Source: Limnomonas spitsbergensis
Taxonomy: Eukaryota > Chlorophyta > Chlorophyceae > Chlamydomonadales
Length of the DNA stretch: 64,000 bases
NCBI GenBank assembly: GCA_037349105.1
Contig: JAYJMM010000104.1
Location: 1,398,001-1,462,000, forward strand
Direction of reading: 5' to 3'
Part shown: in pieces, positions 1 to 9,122 of the stretch
Layout of the letters: the number at the start of each line of letters is the position of its first letter
Numbering within the stretch: the stretch's first letter is position 1
The notes under the pieces: generated by a model
The model's database searches: none
What the model was told of the DNA's origin: nothing
The model's input: only the letters and a program-made list of their open reading frames with translations
Translations under genes and position numbers: made by a program

Positions 1-12
1 CGTCAGCAGCAG

Positions 13-2991
13 ATGGACACCCGCAATGCCATGCGTCAGGCCATGAGGTATTACCCCGGAAGAGTATGCATGTTCTGCGGGTTCGAGTGCGAGCACAGCG
101 ACAGTGCATGTGAGCACCTCATGGATGCCAACATCCAGAGGGGGCTGGAGCCGGGTGAGGACCCGGCTGAGGCCAGTGATGCAGAGATCAAGCGCGAGGG
201 AGCTGAGATCAAGCCTGCTGTGACCAGGCAGGCCCCGCAGAGCAGCAAAGAACCACAGGAAAAGTCAGCTGTACCGGTGGGAAAGCCGTGGGCTGACCTA
301 ATATCTGAGGAAGAGCTGCCTGATCCGATACAAGAAGAGAAGGGGCGGCAGCCAGTGACAGGGCTGCGCCCAAGGCAGCCAATGCGACCACGCAGGGTGC
401 CGGTTCAAAGAGGGGCGGGATCCACAGTTTACGGGACGCCGCTGTCCAAGTTTACGCCCAGTGTGGGCAGACCTGTGCAGACACCCAAGGAGGGATCTAG
501 CAGCCAGATGCGAGCAGGCGGCGGCCACAAGGAAATCCTGCGCGGATTTTATCAAGGTACAGCACAGGCGCAGGATACCAGACCTAGAGAGCCAGAGCGC
601 TCCGGGACTGGGGGAGTAGTGTGCGGCAATGAGGAGTCAGAAGGACCGATCGGTTGGGCAGGAATTTTGCAGTGGGCAACAGACCTGTGGAAGCAAGTTT
701 GCTCCAGGACGTTCTTGCATTTCCAGGACCAGGTCACAGCCATTGAGGAGTTCAAGGCCCATCATCTGAGGGGATGGGCAACAAAGGCCATGCTGGGTAT
801 CCCCCACACAGGGCAGGACAGGGCGACGCTGTTAAGCGCCCTTGGACAGGTATCCAAGGGAAGGGATGGACGCGAAGCAGCCCTGGCTGTTAAGGCCTTC
901 GCAGATGAGTGGTGCAATGAGGTAACAGGAAATCAGGTGGAACCGGGATCCGAGCCAGAAGATGAGGAGGACCAGGCATGGGAAGGATTTAAAACAGCGG
1001 GGCAGCGGCCTGAGGAGCTCAGGGAAGTCCAAAGGTGGCAGCAGCAAGCAAGAACCGCGCCAACCCCAACACTCAGATCTGAGGTTTTTGAGGTCAGCAG
1101 CGAGCCAAGCCTCAGGGGGCGGCCAAGGGGCAGGGAAGAGCCCAGGGCCAGTAGCCCAGCCGCCAGCGAAAGGGCGGAGTTGACTAGCCGATCGCTGGCC
1201 AGGATGGCTGAGCAAGGCGTAGCAACGCGCAGAGCAAACAGGCAAGAGTCCTATGCACTCCTGCGCATAATCGAGGACAAAGAGAACACAGGCCAGGAAA
1301 CCCAGGTGGATTACATCGAGGAGTTCCTGAGGAAAAGGCAAGAGGGCGCAGCAAGAGGAACACAACAGGACGAGCCTGCAGGCAGTGTGCGCTTCAGTGG
1401 ACCAAGAAGGCAGGAAACCAGAGGGGAAACACAATCTGATTCCTACGTCAGGAATTACACAGGAGGGAAACAGCCAAGCTGGCAGAGCCAGGAGCCGCCC
1501 AGGGGGCAGGCAGACGGCAGGGAACAGCCAAACTGGCAGAGCCAGGAGCCGCCCAGGGGGCCGGCAGAATACGGCAGGAGGACACAGCCAGGCGAGCCAA
1601 GCCAGAAGCCGCCCAGGGGGCAGGCAGAATCCGGCAGAGGATCACAGCCTCGGGAGTCTGGCCCAGAGGAGAGAAAAAGCAGAGATGAGGCTGATCAGCC
1701 GCCACCCGAGAGGAGCAGAGGCTCCGCGAGCAGGGCCGGCAGACAGTCGTCCGGGGGCGGACAAGCCCAGGATGGGGCTGGCCGCAGAAACAGCCAGTAC
1801 CAGCGCAGTCGCAGCCCATCAGGGGGCGACAGTAGCGGATCTGGATCAGACTCCAGTTTAGACGAGTCGGGGTCAGGTGGAGCGGACAGGCGCAGGCCAA
1901 GGGCCAGGCGGGAGTCCAGCGACCAGGAAATGAAGAGGCTCGATAGGGAGCAGACAAGGATGAACATGCAGCTGCTGCAGCAGATGGTCCTGCAGCTGGC
2001 AGGGGTGGCCAAATATACCAAAATCCCAGCTATCCAAGGCAACGTGCCGGTGTTGGATATGTCACACCCGGGCGCGGTTGCAGCCAAGAAATATTGCCAA
2101 GAGTGTGGCTATTGGGGATCACACAACAGACTGGCGCTGTCGGATGAACCACCGGCGCTGGCCGTGGTGGCAGGGGAAATTGTTGGATCCTGCCAGTCAC
2201 CCTCGGCCATGGCCATGCTCGTGCGATCCCTGGCCAGGTTGTGGAACAACAAGCCTGCCAGTGTGGGGCCGTTGATGGTGGCCATCAGGGCAGCGCCCCA
2301 TGCAGGGGACAGGGCCACCAAGGAGGTGGAAAGGATCAGGGGGCAGTGGGCCGCTCCAGCAGAGGAGCAGTGCTGTGCGGTTTCCCTGCTTACCCTGTGG
2401 ATCAGGGTGGTAAAGGAGGAGGTGGGGAAGCCGACCTCGGATGAGAGATCCGCGATCACCAACCTCAAGCTGGGAGTCAAAACAACCTTGGATCCAGAGG
2501 TCAAGCCAGAGGAAACAGTGGAGGCGTTTGCGCACAGAGTACTGTCCACAGCAGAGCTGCTGCAGATCTCGAGGGATGCAGTGGACTACTTTGGCAGAAG
2601 GCACTCGGTCTCGCACATGTTCTATGAGGGGCTGCCAGTGGCCACCAGGGTCAAGCTGAGCAAGTTCGTGATCACTGTGCCAGGGTACTTGTGCATGACC
2701 GATGAGGAGCAGATCACAGTGCTGACGCAGCAGGTGGTGCTGTGGGAGAAGTTCGCCCTGGAAATGGGGGACCTGATGGTCACAGATCACAGGCCTACGG
2801 CAGAAGAGGAGAATGAGATGGAAGAGGCAGAAGAGGAGAATGAGATGGAAGAGGAGGAAGAGGCGGATGAGGAGGAGGAGGCGCGAGAGGCTTCTTGGAG
2901 GAAGAGACTTTTTGGAGAAAGATATTCCTTGGATGAAGAGAAGCCAATGTCACCCAGCGAGCGGTCCATAAATGGGCCAAGGTGGCGCTAG
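13..2991 (+). CDS. Gag-like structural polyprotein of a retroelement
   Basis: The 992-residue ORF is open back to base 1, so the true start may lie outside the window; the first Met is used here. Near the N-terminus a CCHC-like zinc knuckle is visible (C19, C22, H28, C33; spacing 2-5-4, slightly unlike the retroviral 2-4-4). Residues ~340-640 are Arg/Ser/Gln/Pro-rich and disordered, with ~25-residue repeats containing PPRG. A folded, capsid-like region follows at ~650-910, and the C-terminus is a Glu-rich tail (about 920-965). By analogy with Gag proteins it would bind element RNA and form the particle; this is inferred from layout, since no family signature beyond the knuckle is clear. It ends 1.2 kb before the terminal repeats. 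Confidence 0.7.
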   Translation: MDTRNAMRQAMRYYPGRVCMFCGFECEHSDSACEHLMDANIQRGLEPGEDPAEASDAEIKREGAEIKPAVTRQAPQSSKEPQEKSAVPVGKPWADLISEEELPDPIQEEKGRQPVTGLRPRQPMRPRRVPVQRGAGSTVYGTPLSKFTPSVGRPVQTPKEGSSSQMRAGGGHKEILRGFYQGTAQAQDTRPREPERSGTGGVVCGNEESEGPIGWAGILQWATDLWKQVCSRTFLHFQDQVTAIEEFKAHHLRGWATKAMLGIPHTGQDRATLLSALGQVSKGRDGREAALAVKAFADEWCNEVTGNQVEPGSEPEDEEDQAWEGFKTAGQRPEELREVQRWQQQARTAPTPTLRSEVFEVSSEPSLRGRPRGREEPRASSPAASERAELTSRSLARMAEQGVATRRANRQESYALLRIIEDKENTGQETQVDYIEEFLRKRQEGAARGTQQDEPAGSVRFSGPRRQETRGETQSDSYVRNYTGGKQPSWQSQEPPRGQADGREQPNWQSQEPPRGPAEYGRRTQPGEPSQKPPRGQAESGRGSQPRESGPEERKSRDEADQPPPERSRGSASRAGRQSSGGGQAQDGAGRRNSQYQRSRSPSGGDSSGSGSDSSLDESGSGGADRRRPRARRESSDQEMKRLDREQTRMNMQLLQQMVLQLAGVAKYTKIPAIQGNVPVLDMSHPGAVAAKKYCQECGYWGSHNRLALSDEPPALAVVAGEIVGSCQSPSAMAMLVRSLARLWNNKPASVGPLMVAIRAAPHAGDRATKEVERIRGQWAAPAEEQCCAVSLLTLWIRVVKEEVGKPTSDERSAITNLKLGVKTTLDPEVKPEETVEAFAHRVLSTAELLQISRDAVDYFGRRHSVSHMFYEGLPVATRVKLSKFVITVPGYLCMTDEEQITVLTQQVVLWEKFALEMGDLMVTDHRPTAEEENEMEEAEEENEMEEEEEADEEEEAREASWRKRLFGERYSLDEEKPMSPSERSINGPRWR
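1465..1640 (+). repeat. In-frame Gag tandem repeat (PPRG units)
   Basis: Four imperfect in-frame units of roughly 50-75 bp each contain GAGCCGCCCAGGGGGC or close variants, giving repeated SQEPPRGQA-like peptides. They lie in the disordered middle of the Gag-like protein. The array is a likely length-variable linker. Confidence 0.75.
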
Positions 2992-4192
2992 GCTTCCAAC
3001 AAAGAGGAGGAGTCAGCCCTTGCGGAGCTTACCGAGACCTGAGGCCGAGCCCAGAGCGGCAAGGCCGCTGAGCACGTGACGTTACCCACGCCGTAACTGG
3101 CAATGGGCGGGCAGGCGCCTACAGAGCAGAAAATGCAGACGCAGAGCGGCTTGTCCTAAGTAACCGGCAGGCAGTGGGCCGGCAGCCAGCGGACCGAAGA
3201 CGGAAGATGCAGGATTGGAGTTAAAGCTATCGCAGCAACATAGTGAAAATTTGTTTCTCAAACACCGTAGCAGCAAGGCTACGGTAGTACATATGTTATG
3301 AAGATGATGAGCGAGGAGAATTAGTCAACTCGGGCGATGATAACACAGCAGGGGGCGGATCACGCTGCTACGGCGCACATTTCCTGTGGCCATTAAAGAC
3401 CAGGCGGCTATGGCGCAGTGGGGCGAGAGCAGCGGTTGTTCTTAGCTTGACCTGATAACTTTGAAAATTTCTCTGTTTGCTAGCCAGTAGTGGGCTGAAC
3501 AGCCTGGATTTGTAGGATTCTGCGCATTGCGCTTCAGCTGAGACTCGGTGGATTTTTTTAATTCTGATTGAAGAAGGCCTGAACCAGGCAGATTTGCTGA
3601 GACGATTTGAGCTTCTACGTACATATTTTCCAGAAGTTTAAAGATTCTGATTTCTGATGATTTCTGATGACTTCTGATGACTTCTGATGATTTCTGAACT
3701 TGGTTTCTGATGGTTTCTGATGATTGCTGAGGGTTTCTGATGGGTTCCGACCCTTTATTGCCTGCAACCAAGCATGACACTGGTAACGGTACCGGATTCT
3801 GTGTGGTCCGCCACGGGTTTCAGTGAATTTTTTCTTTGATGAATTTCCTTGTGTGGATGTCCTGCAGCACATTTCCTGCAGTGGATTTTCTTCAGGGGAT
3901 TTTTTTTTACCGACTGGCTGGATTGCAGTCAGATGTTTAGGAGGCTTCAGTGTTAGGGAACTGACAAGTTCTGGGCGTACAGATTTTGCTTTGAAAACAG
4001 CCTGAACCAGGCTGATGTGTGTATATAGCCTGAACCAGGCAGATGCGGGGGACGGCCTGAACCAGGCAGATTTGCTTTGATATTTTGATCTTCTGAGGTG
4101 TACATATTGCCAGAAGTTTCTTTCTTTCAGTACCGACCCCTTTTTCCGGCTCCCAGCGCATGCCCTTTAGGCTTAACGCTGAGGAGCGGGGG
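2992..4192 (+). other. 3' non-coding region of retroelement copy 1
   Basis: No convincing coding sequence. From ~3340 it is alignable with 7245-8254 of copy 2 (shared CAGTGGGGCGAGAGCAGCGG, the TTCTGATGA-rich stretch, and the GGCTGG..GCAGTCAG segment), so it is a conserved part of the family. It contains a TTCTGATGA minisatellite (3640-3760) and four copies of GCCTGAACCAGGCAGAT or variants (about 3574, 3999, 4027, 4053); each carries the short inverted motif CCTG-AAC-CAGG. A purine-rich run (4180-4213, GAGGAGCGGGGGGCGAG) abuts the start of the first 246-bp block and is the best candidate polypurine tract. Confidence 0.65.
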
Positions 4193-4438
4193 GCGAGTGA
4201 AGTAGTAGGGGCGGTACCCACAAGACAGGGACACCCAGACATTACCCCTAGGCAGAGAGACTTCCTGCTAGGGCCGAACCTTACAGTAGCCAGTTAACAG
4301 CTCTTGTCTGAAGTACAAGGAGTCTGTGTGTACGGTAATGTACCGTGTTTATGAGTAGAAGGACACTTCTCTAAGGCGCCTTTACCGGAGATTCCGGAGT
4401 TTACCATATTGGCACGTTTACTGCTTTATGGTGCGACA
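4193..4438 (+). repeat. Terminal block B1 of copy 1
   Basis: Begins GCGAGTGAAGTAG and ends TTTATGGTGCGACA. It is repeated without visible change at 5074-5319. It is separated by two bases (GC) from the TGTCACAG start of the following block, creating the palindrome GACAGCTGTC at the junction. The homologous block in copy 2 (8255-8488) is clearly diverged in sequence but sits at the same place. Confidence 0.9.
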
Positions 4439-4501
4439 GCTGTCACAGTATATTACCGTATACGTGACAGAACCGTTTAGACCGCAGTTAGCGGCCTCGG
4501 G

Positions 4502-4526
4502 GACTCCGCAGCTTCTCTGCGGAGTC
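4502..4526 (+). promoter_or_regulatory. Conserved hairpin in terminal repeat of copy 1
   Basis: GACTCCGCAG and CTGCGGAGTC form a 10-bp stem with a CTTCT loop. The equivalent hairpin in copy 2 (8551-8575) keeps the 8-bp core although the flanks have diverged, suggesting selection on the RNA or DNA fold. Function unknown. Confidence 0.6.
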
Positions 4527-4864
4527 TACGGATTTGAACTGAGACCTAGAAACCCGCTTACGCCGGTTGATTTGACAGATTGTACCGTATTCTGAATTGG
4601 GCCTGCCGGGTCCCTGTATCCCGGCAGTTGCCTAGGCTAACTACTTCGTCCCTTTCTAAAGGACAGACCTCTTATGTAACAAGCTCCGGCCGGCATCCAA
4701 TGCATGAGGCCTGAGGTGTTCATAACGTCAGTACCTATATCAAGTCAAGACTAGCTCCGCCTCAGCTGAACTACCTGGAGACAAGTACCTCAGTAGTGAA
4801 CCGAGACCCTGCCGAAGAAGAAGTACGCAGTCAACCTCCCGGCTACCTCACCGCGTGTTGCGCG

Positions 4865-4870
4865 GTAAGT
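4865..4870 (+). promoter_or_regulatory. Candidate 5' splice site in terminal repeat
   Basis: CGCG|GTAAGTG matches the eukaryotic donor consensus very well. The same CGCG|GTAAGTG is kept at 8917 in copy 2 within less conserved sequence. Inference: the element's leader may be spliced. Confidence 0.4.
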
Positions 4871-5073
4871 GCCCTTAACATAGCCCAGCTGGATCGCGCC
4901 CAGACGGCCAGAAGGCCTACGCTACCATACGTCTATTGCTATACATACAAATATCCAGCTCTACTGCTTAACTCGCTGAGCACTCGCAGCCAGTGAAGAG
5001 TCACTGAGCCTGCCCGTAGGCGTCCGTCACTGCCGTGAGGAAAGAAGTCCGCCACGGACCTGAAGCGCACATC

Positions 5074-5319
5074 GCGAGTGAAGTAGTAGGGGCGGTACCC
5101 ACAAGACAGGGACACCCAGACATTACCCCTAGGCAGAGAGACTTCCTGCTAGGGCCGAACCTTACAGTAGCCAGTTAACAGCTCTTGTCTGAAGTACAAG
5201 GAGTCTGTGTGTACGGTAATGTACCGTGTTTATGAGTAGAAGGACACTTCTCTAAGGCGCCTTTACCGGAGATTCCGGAGTTTACCATATTGGCACGTTT
5301 ACTGCTTTATGGTGCGACA
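5074..5319 (+). repeat. Terminal block B2 of copy 1
   Basis: Second copy of 4193-4438, also ending GTGCGACA. The base after it (5320) enters the integrase coding sequence of copy 2, so this is the right boundary of copy 1. The ATG used by the downstream ORF (5309) is inside this block. Confidence 0.9.
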
Positions 5320-7219
5320 TTCCGTCCGGTTCGCTCCTGACGAGGCAGGGGAGGTCGTGGACCCGCCAGGGTGCGCAGCAGGGCCTGCAGCCCGGGTGGA
5401 CGTATGGACAGACGTGCCAGTCCTGCAATACCTACAATCAAAAATGCACCCCCCTGGAGCAGAGGCAGGGGAACAGGCCAGGGTGCAGCGTAGAGCCGCA
5501 CCTTTCCAGTGGGAACCAGAGAGGGGGGGCGTGCTGATGAGGGTGATGCCAGACGGACGGCGGTGTGTAGTTCCCAGGCCCGAGGACAGACAGGCAGTAA
5601 TCAAGGAAGCTCACGCTAGCACCGGTCACTTCGGCAGCCACCGCACGGCCTTCATGATCCTGCAGCAGCACTGGTGGAGAGGGCTTAGGGCAGCGGTCAG
5701 GAAGGCTGTCCAGGAGTGCGGGGTGTGCGACATGGCAAGGGCGTCCACGTTCAATCACACGCAGCCAGACCTGCACCCACTCCCTATTGAGGGTTTATTT
5801 TTTCGCTGGGGTGTGGACCTGTGCGGGCCATTCACTACCACGCCTAGGGGCAACCGGTACGTCATGGTGTGTGTAGAGCACTACTCCAAGTGGGTGGAGC
5901 TTATCCCCATCCCCAGCAAGGCGTCTGACGTGACGGCCTTGGCATTCTTCCAAAACGTGATCGCACGGTTTGGGGGATGCGCAGAAGTGGTCACCGATCA
6001 AGGGACAGAGTTCCAGGGAGAGTTCCAGGACATGTTACTAGATTGTTTCATTGACCATCGCACCACCTCTGCCAACCATCCCCAGGCGGATGGGCTATCC
6101 GAACGGGCTGTCCAGACCCTCAAGACGGGCCTGCGCAAGTGCTGCGGGGACGGGAGCAGCGACGACTCGTGGGACAGGATGGTCCCGTGGGTAGCGCTGG
6201 GTTTCCGGTGCTCGCCTCAGCAGGCTACGCGCATGGCTCCCTACGAGGTACTGAACGGGCAGAAGCCAGTGTTCCCCTCCAAGGTCGGGGCAGACCTATG
6301 GAGCACAGCGCGGGTGGCAACAGTGGAGGAGGCAGCAGACCTGCTCCTCGCCAGAGTGGCCAGGATCAAGGAGGCCCTCCCGGTCGCGGGCGAGCACCTC
6401 AAGATCGCACAGCACCGGGACAAGTTGCGCTACGCCAGGATCCGCGGAAGAGGATATGTACCCCAGGTCAGGCGGTTCGCCGTTGGGGATTACGTGTACG
6501 TCCGGTACGCTTCAGAGCGGCGCAGCCTCGACCCCAAAGCCAGGCCGGAAATCCTGCGGGTGCAGCGGCTGGGGGAGACGGGGGCGTTGGTGCTGGAAGG
6601 AGCCGATGGCTTGACCGTAACAGAGAACGCAATCAATTGCTCCCCGTGCCACCTCCCCAACCTGAAGGGCAGGGTGGATTTCGGCACCACCAGGCCCAAC
6701 GTCAGTCTGTCCTGCGAAGTCTGCCGCCTACCCGACCGGGGGGAAGTCATGCTCCTGTGTGACGCATGCAATACTGGCTGGCACATGGACTGCCTCACGC
6801 CAGCGCTATACGCCATACCCGAGGGCGATTGGATGTGCCCCAGGTGCAAGCCAGCATCAAGGACAAGCCAAGAGACGGGCCCGGCCGCAGCAGCGGTACC
6901 CAACAACCCAGCCCATCACGAGGAGACAGCGACCCGGGCAGCCAGGGCAGCCGCCAGAGCAGCCCAGGAGACAGGAGCCATGGACAAGCCAGAGGTGGAG
7001 GTCATGGCCACCAATCCGGCCACTAAACAGAAGGAGCGGGGCATCGCCAGGCCCATGCCCAACGGGCTGTATGACATTTCATACACAACGGGCAGAGGAG
7101 AAGCCAACGTCACCCCCAGAGCAGTCCAGCGCAGGGCCAAAGCGGCCATCGACGCAGCAAGATCAGAGGAGGAGACAGCTGCCAAGGGACAGACAGCCAG
7201 GGGGGACTGGGAGGGATAA
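5309..7219 (+). CDS. Retroelement integrase with C-terminal PHD finger (5' truncated)
   Basis: This is a 636-residue integrase that would insert element cDNA into chromosomes. An HHCC zinc domain is visible (H102, H107, C137, C140), followed by an RNase-H-fold core with D170, D230 and E265 in the expected contexts (GVDLCGPF, VTDQGTEF, then SERAVQ). A basic C-terminal segment (about 385-460, FAVGDYVYVRY) follows, then a C4HC3 PHD finger (C469, C472, C484, C487, H492, C495, C510, C513) and an Ala/Arg-rich tail. PHD fingers read histone H3 tails, so it may steer integration to marked chromatin (inference). The apparent start ATG lies in the terminal block of copy 1; residues 1-4 are therefore chimeric and the natural polyprotein start is lost. 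The core most resembles Ty3/Gypsy integrases. Confidence 0.88.
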   Translation: MVRHSVRFAPDEAGEVVDPPGCAAGPAARVDVWTDVPVLQYLQSKMHPPGAEAGEQARVQRRAAPFQWEPERGGVLMRVMPDGRRCVVPRPEDRQAVIKEAHASTGHFGSHRTAFMILQQHWWRGLRAAVRKAVQECGVCDMARASTFNHTQPDLHPLPIEGLFFRWGVDLCGPFTTTPRGNRYVMVCVEHYSKWVELIPIPSKASDVTALAFFQNVIARFGGCAEVVTDQGTEFQGEFQDMLLDCFIDHRTTSANHPQADGLSERAVQTLKTGLRKCCGDGSSDDSWDRMVPWVALGFRCSPQQATRMAPYEVLNGQKPVFPSKVGADLWSTARVATVEEAADLLLARVARIKEALPVAGEHLKIAQHRDKLRYARIRGRGYVPQVRRFAVGDYVYVRYASERRSLDPKARPEILRVQRLGETGALVLEGADGLTVTENAINCSPCHLPNLKGRVDFGTTRPNVSLSCEVCRLPDRGEVMLLCDACNTGWHMDCLTPALYAIPEGDWMCPRCKPASRTSQETGPAAAAVPNNPAHHEETATRAARAAARAAQETGAMDKPEVEVMATNPATKQKERGIARPMPNGLYDISYTTGRGEANVTPRAVQRRAKAAIDAARSEEETAAKGQTARGDWEG

Positions 7220-8254
7220 GAGCCTACTGGAACCGCCACAGGGCCAGCCACCTGTAGGGGCAGGTTTGGGAGAAGCACCGCTGCTACTGCACACGTCTCC
7301 TGTGGCTTAGGGCCAGGTGTCAACGGTGCAGTGGGGCGAGAGCAGCGGGTATTCCGCAGCGCCCGTGTTCCTGTGAAGAGCTGAGGGTTGAATAACAGGA
7401 GGATTCTGTAGGCCCGGATGAGCCCCGCTGAAGATTCGGTTCGTTCTAATGCGCCTGCTGTAGGTTTCTGATGGTTTCTGATGACTACTGCCTTCTGATG
7501 GTTTCTGATAATTTCTGACTTCTGATGGTTCCCGATGGGTTCTGATGGATTCTGATTTCTGATGGTTTTTGATAATTTCTGACTTCTGATGGTTTCCGAT
7601 GGGTTCTGATGAATTCTGATTTCTGATGGTTTTTGATAATTTCTGACTTCTGATGGTTTCCGATGGGTTCTGATGAATTCTGATTTCTGATGGTTTTTGA
7701 TAATTTCTGACTTCGGATGGTTTCCGATGGGTTCTGATGAATTCCGATTTCTGATGGTTTCTGATAATTTCTGACTTCTGATGGTTTCCGATGGGTTCTG
7801 ATGAATTCTGATTTCTGATGGTTTCTGATAATTTCTGGCTTCTACTCGTTACGATGGTTTCTGATGGGTTCTGACCCTTTATTGACTTCAAACAGGCATG
7901 ACAATGGTGACGGTACCAGATTCTGTATGCCCTGATCAGGCCAGAGAGAGATTGGGAACCCAGAGGCCTGAGTCAAGTTTTCGGTACCTTGGTTGGACCT
8001 AGGGTTCGCCACAGGTTTCAGCGCGTGTTCTTTGGTACCTTCCTTTGGTAAATTTCCTTTTGTGGCTTTCCTGCAGTGGATTTTCTTCAGTGACTTTTCA
8101 GCCGACTGGCTGGGTTGCAGTCAGGAGTTTAGGAGGCTTCCGTGTTAGGGAACTGACAAGTTCTGAGTGTACATATTTTCCGATCCCAGTTTCAGTACCA
8201 CCCCTAGTCCGGCTCCCCACGCACGCCCGGTGCGCGTTTCGTGAGGAGCGGGGG
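7220..8254 (+). other. 3' non-coding region of retroelement copy 2
   Basis: Homologous with 3340-4192. Contains an expanded TTCTGATGG minisatellite (see separate entry) and ends in the purine-rich GTGAGGAGCGGGGGGCGAG just before the first terminal block, as in copy 1. No gene seen; the minus-strand open frame across the minisatellite is an artefact of the repeat. Confidence 0.65.
7460..7880 (+). repeat. TTTCTGATGG minisatellite in element 3' region
   Basis: Five to six ~60-bp units built from smaller TTCTGATGG / TTCTGATAATTTCTGA / TTCCGATGGG motifs. Copy 1 has a much shorter version at 3640-3760, so the array expands and contracts between family members. Confidence 0.85.
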
Positions 8255-8488
8255 GCGAGTAAAGTAGGGGCGGTACCCACAGCAAGGGGCGCCCAGGTAG
8301 GCCAGCCTTCCCTCTTATGCGGTACGCTGTACCAAGTTACCCCTTTACAGCCCTTGTACCTCCTCAGTGTAGTACAAGAGGCACGTGTGTACAGGTGTTG
8401 AACCTTAGTTGTGAGTAGTTTGAGCCCCTTTAAGGCAGTAATGTCAGCTTACACCATTTTGGCACGGTTACTGCTTTATGGTGCGACA
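8255..8488 (+). repeat. Terminal block B1 of copy 2
   Basis: Begins GCGAGTAAAGTAGG and ends TTTATGGTGCGACA. It differs from 9123-9356 at only one or two positions (for example CAGCAAGGG versus CAGCTAGGG). A two-base AC spacer separates it from TGTCACGG. Confidence 0.9.
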
Positions 8489-8490
8489 AC

Positions 8491-9122
8491 TGTCACGGTA
8501 TAATGCAGTATACGTGCCAAAACCGTAGGGACCGCTGACGCGTCCCCGTAGACTCCGCAGCTTCCCTGCGGAGCCCCCTTTTTAGGGTTAGGATCCCAGC
8601 TTCCCACTTTCGGGAAGGTCTGAGGCAGGATTTCCCGTACTCAGTAAATAGGGCTTGCCGTGACCTTTGAATCCCGGCTTGCACGCTTGACATTTACTTC
8701 GTTCCTTTTAAGTGGACAGACCTCTAATTGTAAACAGCACCGGCCTTTGTCCAGGATAAAGCCCAGTGAAGAGCATTAAGTCAGTACCCCAATTACAGTC
8801 AAGCCTAGTTCAGCTACTCAGCCGACATAGCAAGCTCAAGACTCCCTAGCGGGAAGCCCGACTCAACCTAGGACTACGTCTACGGTCTGCGTCTACGGCA
8901 ACCCCCGCTTTACGCGGTAAGTGACCACCCGTCCTGCCCTGCTCGCTACCCGACAGGCCGTGGAACTAGCCCTCCGAGCGTAGCACCGTGTCTATCATCT
9001 AGAAATCCCAGCCGCAGCTTAACGCGTTGCGCATCCACGGCCAGTGTGTAGACACTGAGCTCGCCCGTAGGCGTCCGCCACTCTGTGGGGAAGAAGTCCG
9101 CCACGGACCTGAAGCAACCATC
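8491..9122 (+). repeat. Terminal block A2 of copy 2
   Basis: Diverged homologue of 4441-5073, with the conserved CTCCGCAG/CTGCGGAG hairpin (8553-8573), the CGCGGTAAGTG donor-like site (8917) and the GTCCG-CCA-CGGAC hairpin (~9101). Confidence 0.8.

Larger units (their letters stand above)
4441..5073 (+). repeat. Terminal block A2 of copy 1 (leader-like)
   Basis: Starts TGTCACAG. It aligns along its length with 8491-9122 of copy 2. Conserved features in both are a 10-bp hairpin (GACTCCGCAG/CTGCGGAGTC), the short hairpin GTCCG-CCA-CGGAC near the end, and a strong splice-donor-like CGCGGTAAGTG. With the following block it forms an 879-bp LTR-like unit. No polypurine tract precedes it, which is unusual for a true 3' LTR start. 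Confidence 0.8.
1..5319 (+). mobile_element. Retroelement copy 1 (Gag-bearing), 5' end outside window
   Basis: This copy comprises a long Gag-like ORF, a non-coding 3' region (2992-4192), and a terminal block order of 246 bp (4193-4438), 633 bp (4441-5073) and the same 246 bp again (5074-5319). The two 246-bp blocks look identical by eye. The unit 4441-5319 starts TGTCACAG and ends GTGCGACA, like the TG...CA ends of an LTR. No reverse transcriptase or integrase lies between the Gag ORF and the 3' region, so the copy is either Gag-only (non-autonomous) or has its pol upstream of the window. Its right end cuts directly into the integrase ORF of copy 2, which suggests that copy 1 inserted into copy 2. 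A left-hand terminal repeat would be needed to prove this and is not visible. Confidence 0.75.

Noticed and set aside
832..1434. 200-codon minus-strand frame
   Set aside because: Antisense shadow of the Gag-like ORF with no independent features.
4441..5319. Simple 3' LTR of a standard Gypsy element
   Set aside because: Ends are LTR-like, but the same extra 246-bp block immediately upstream in both copies and the lack of a polypurine tract at 4440 do not fit the standard layout; kept as an alternative, not the main reading.
7307..7891. 194-codon minus-strand open frame
   Set aside because: Lies wholly on the TTCTGATGG minisatellite of a retroelement 3' region; the repeat peptide follows from the unit length and there is no other coding sign.
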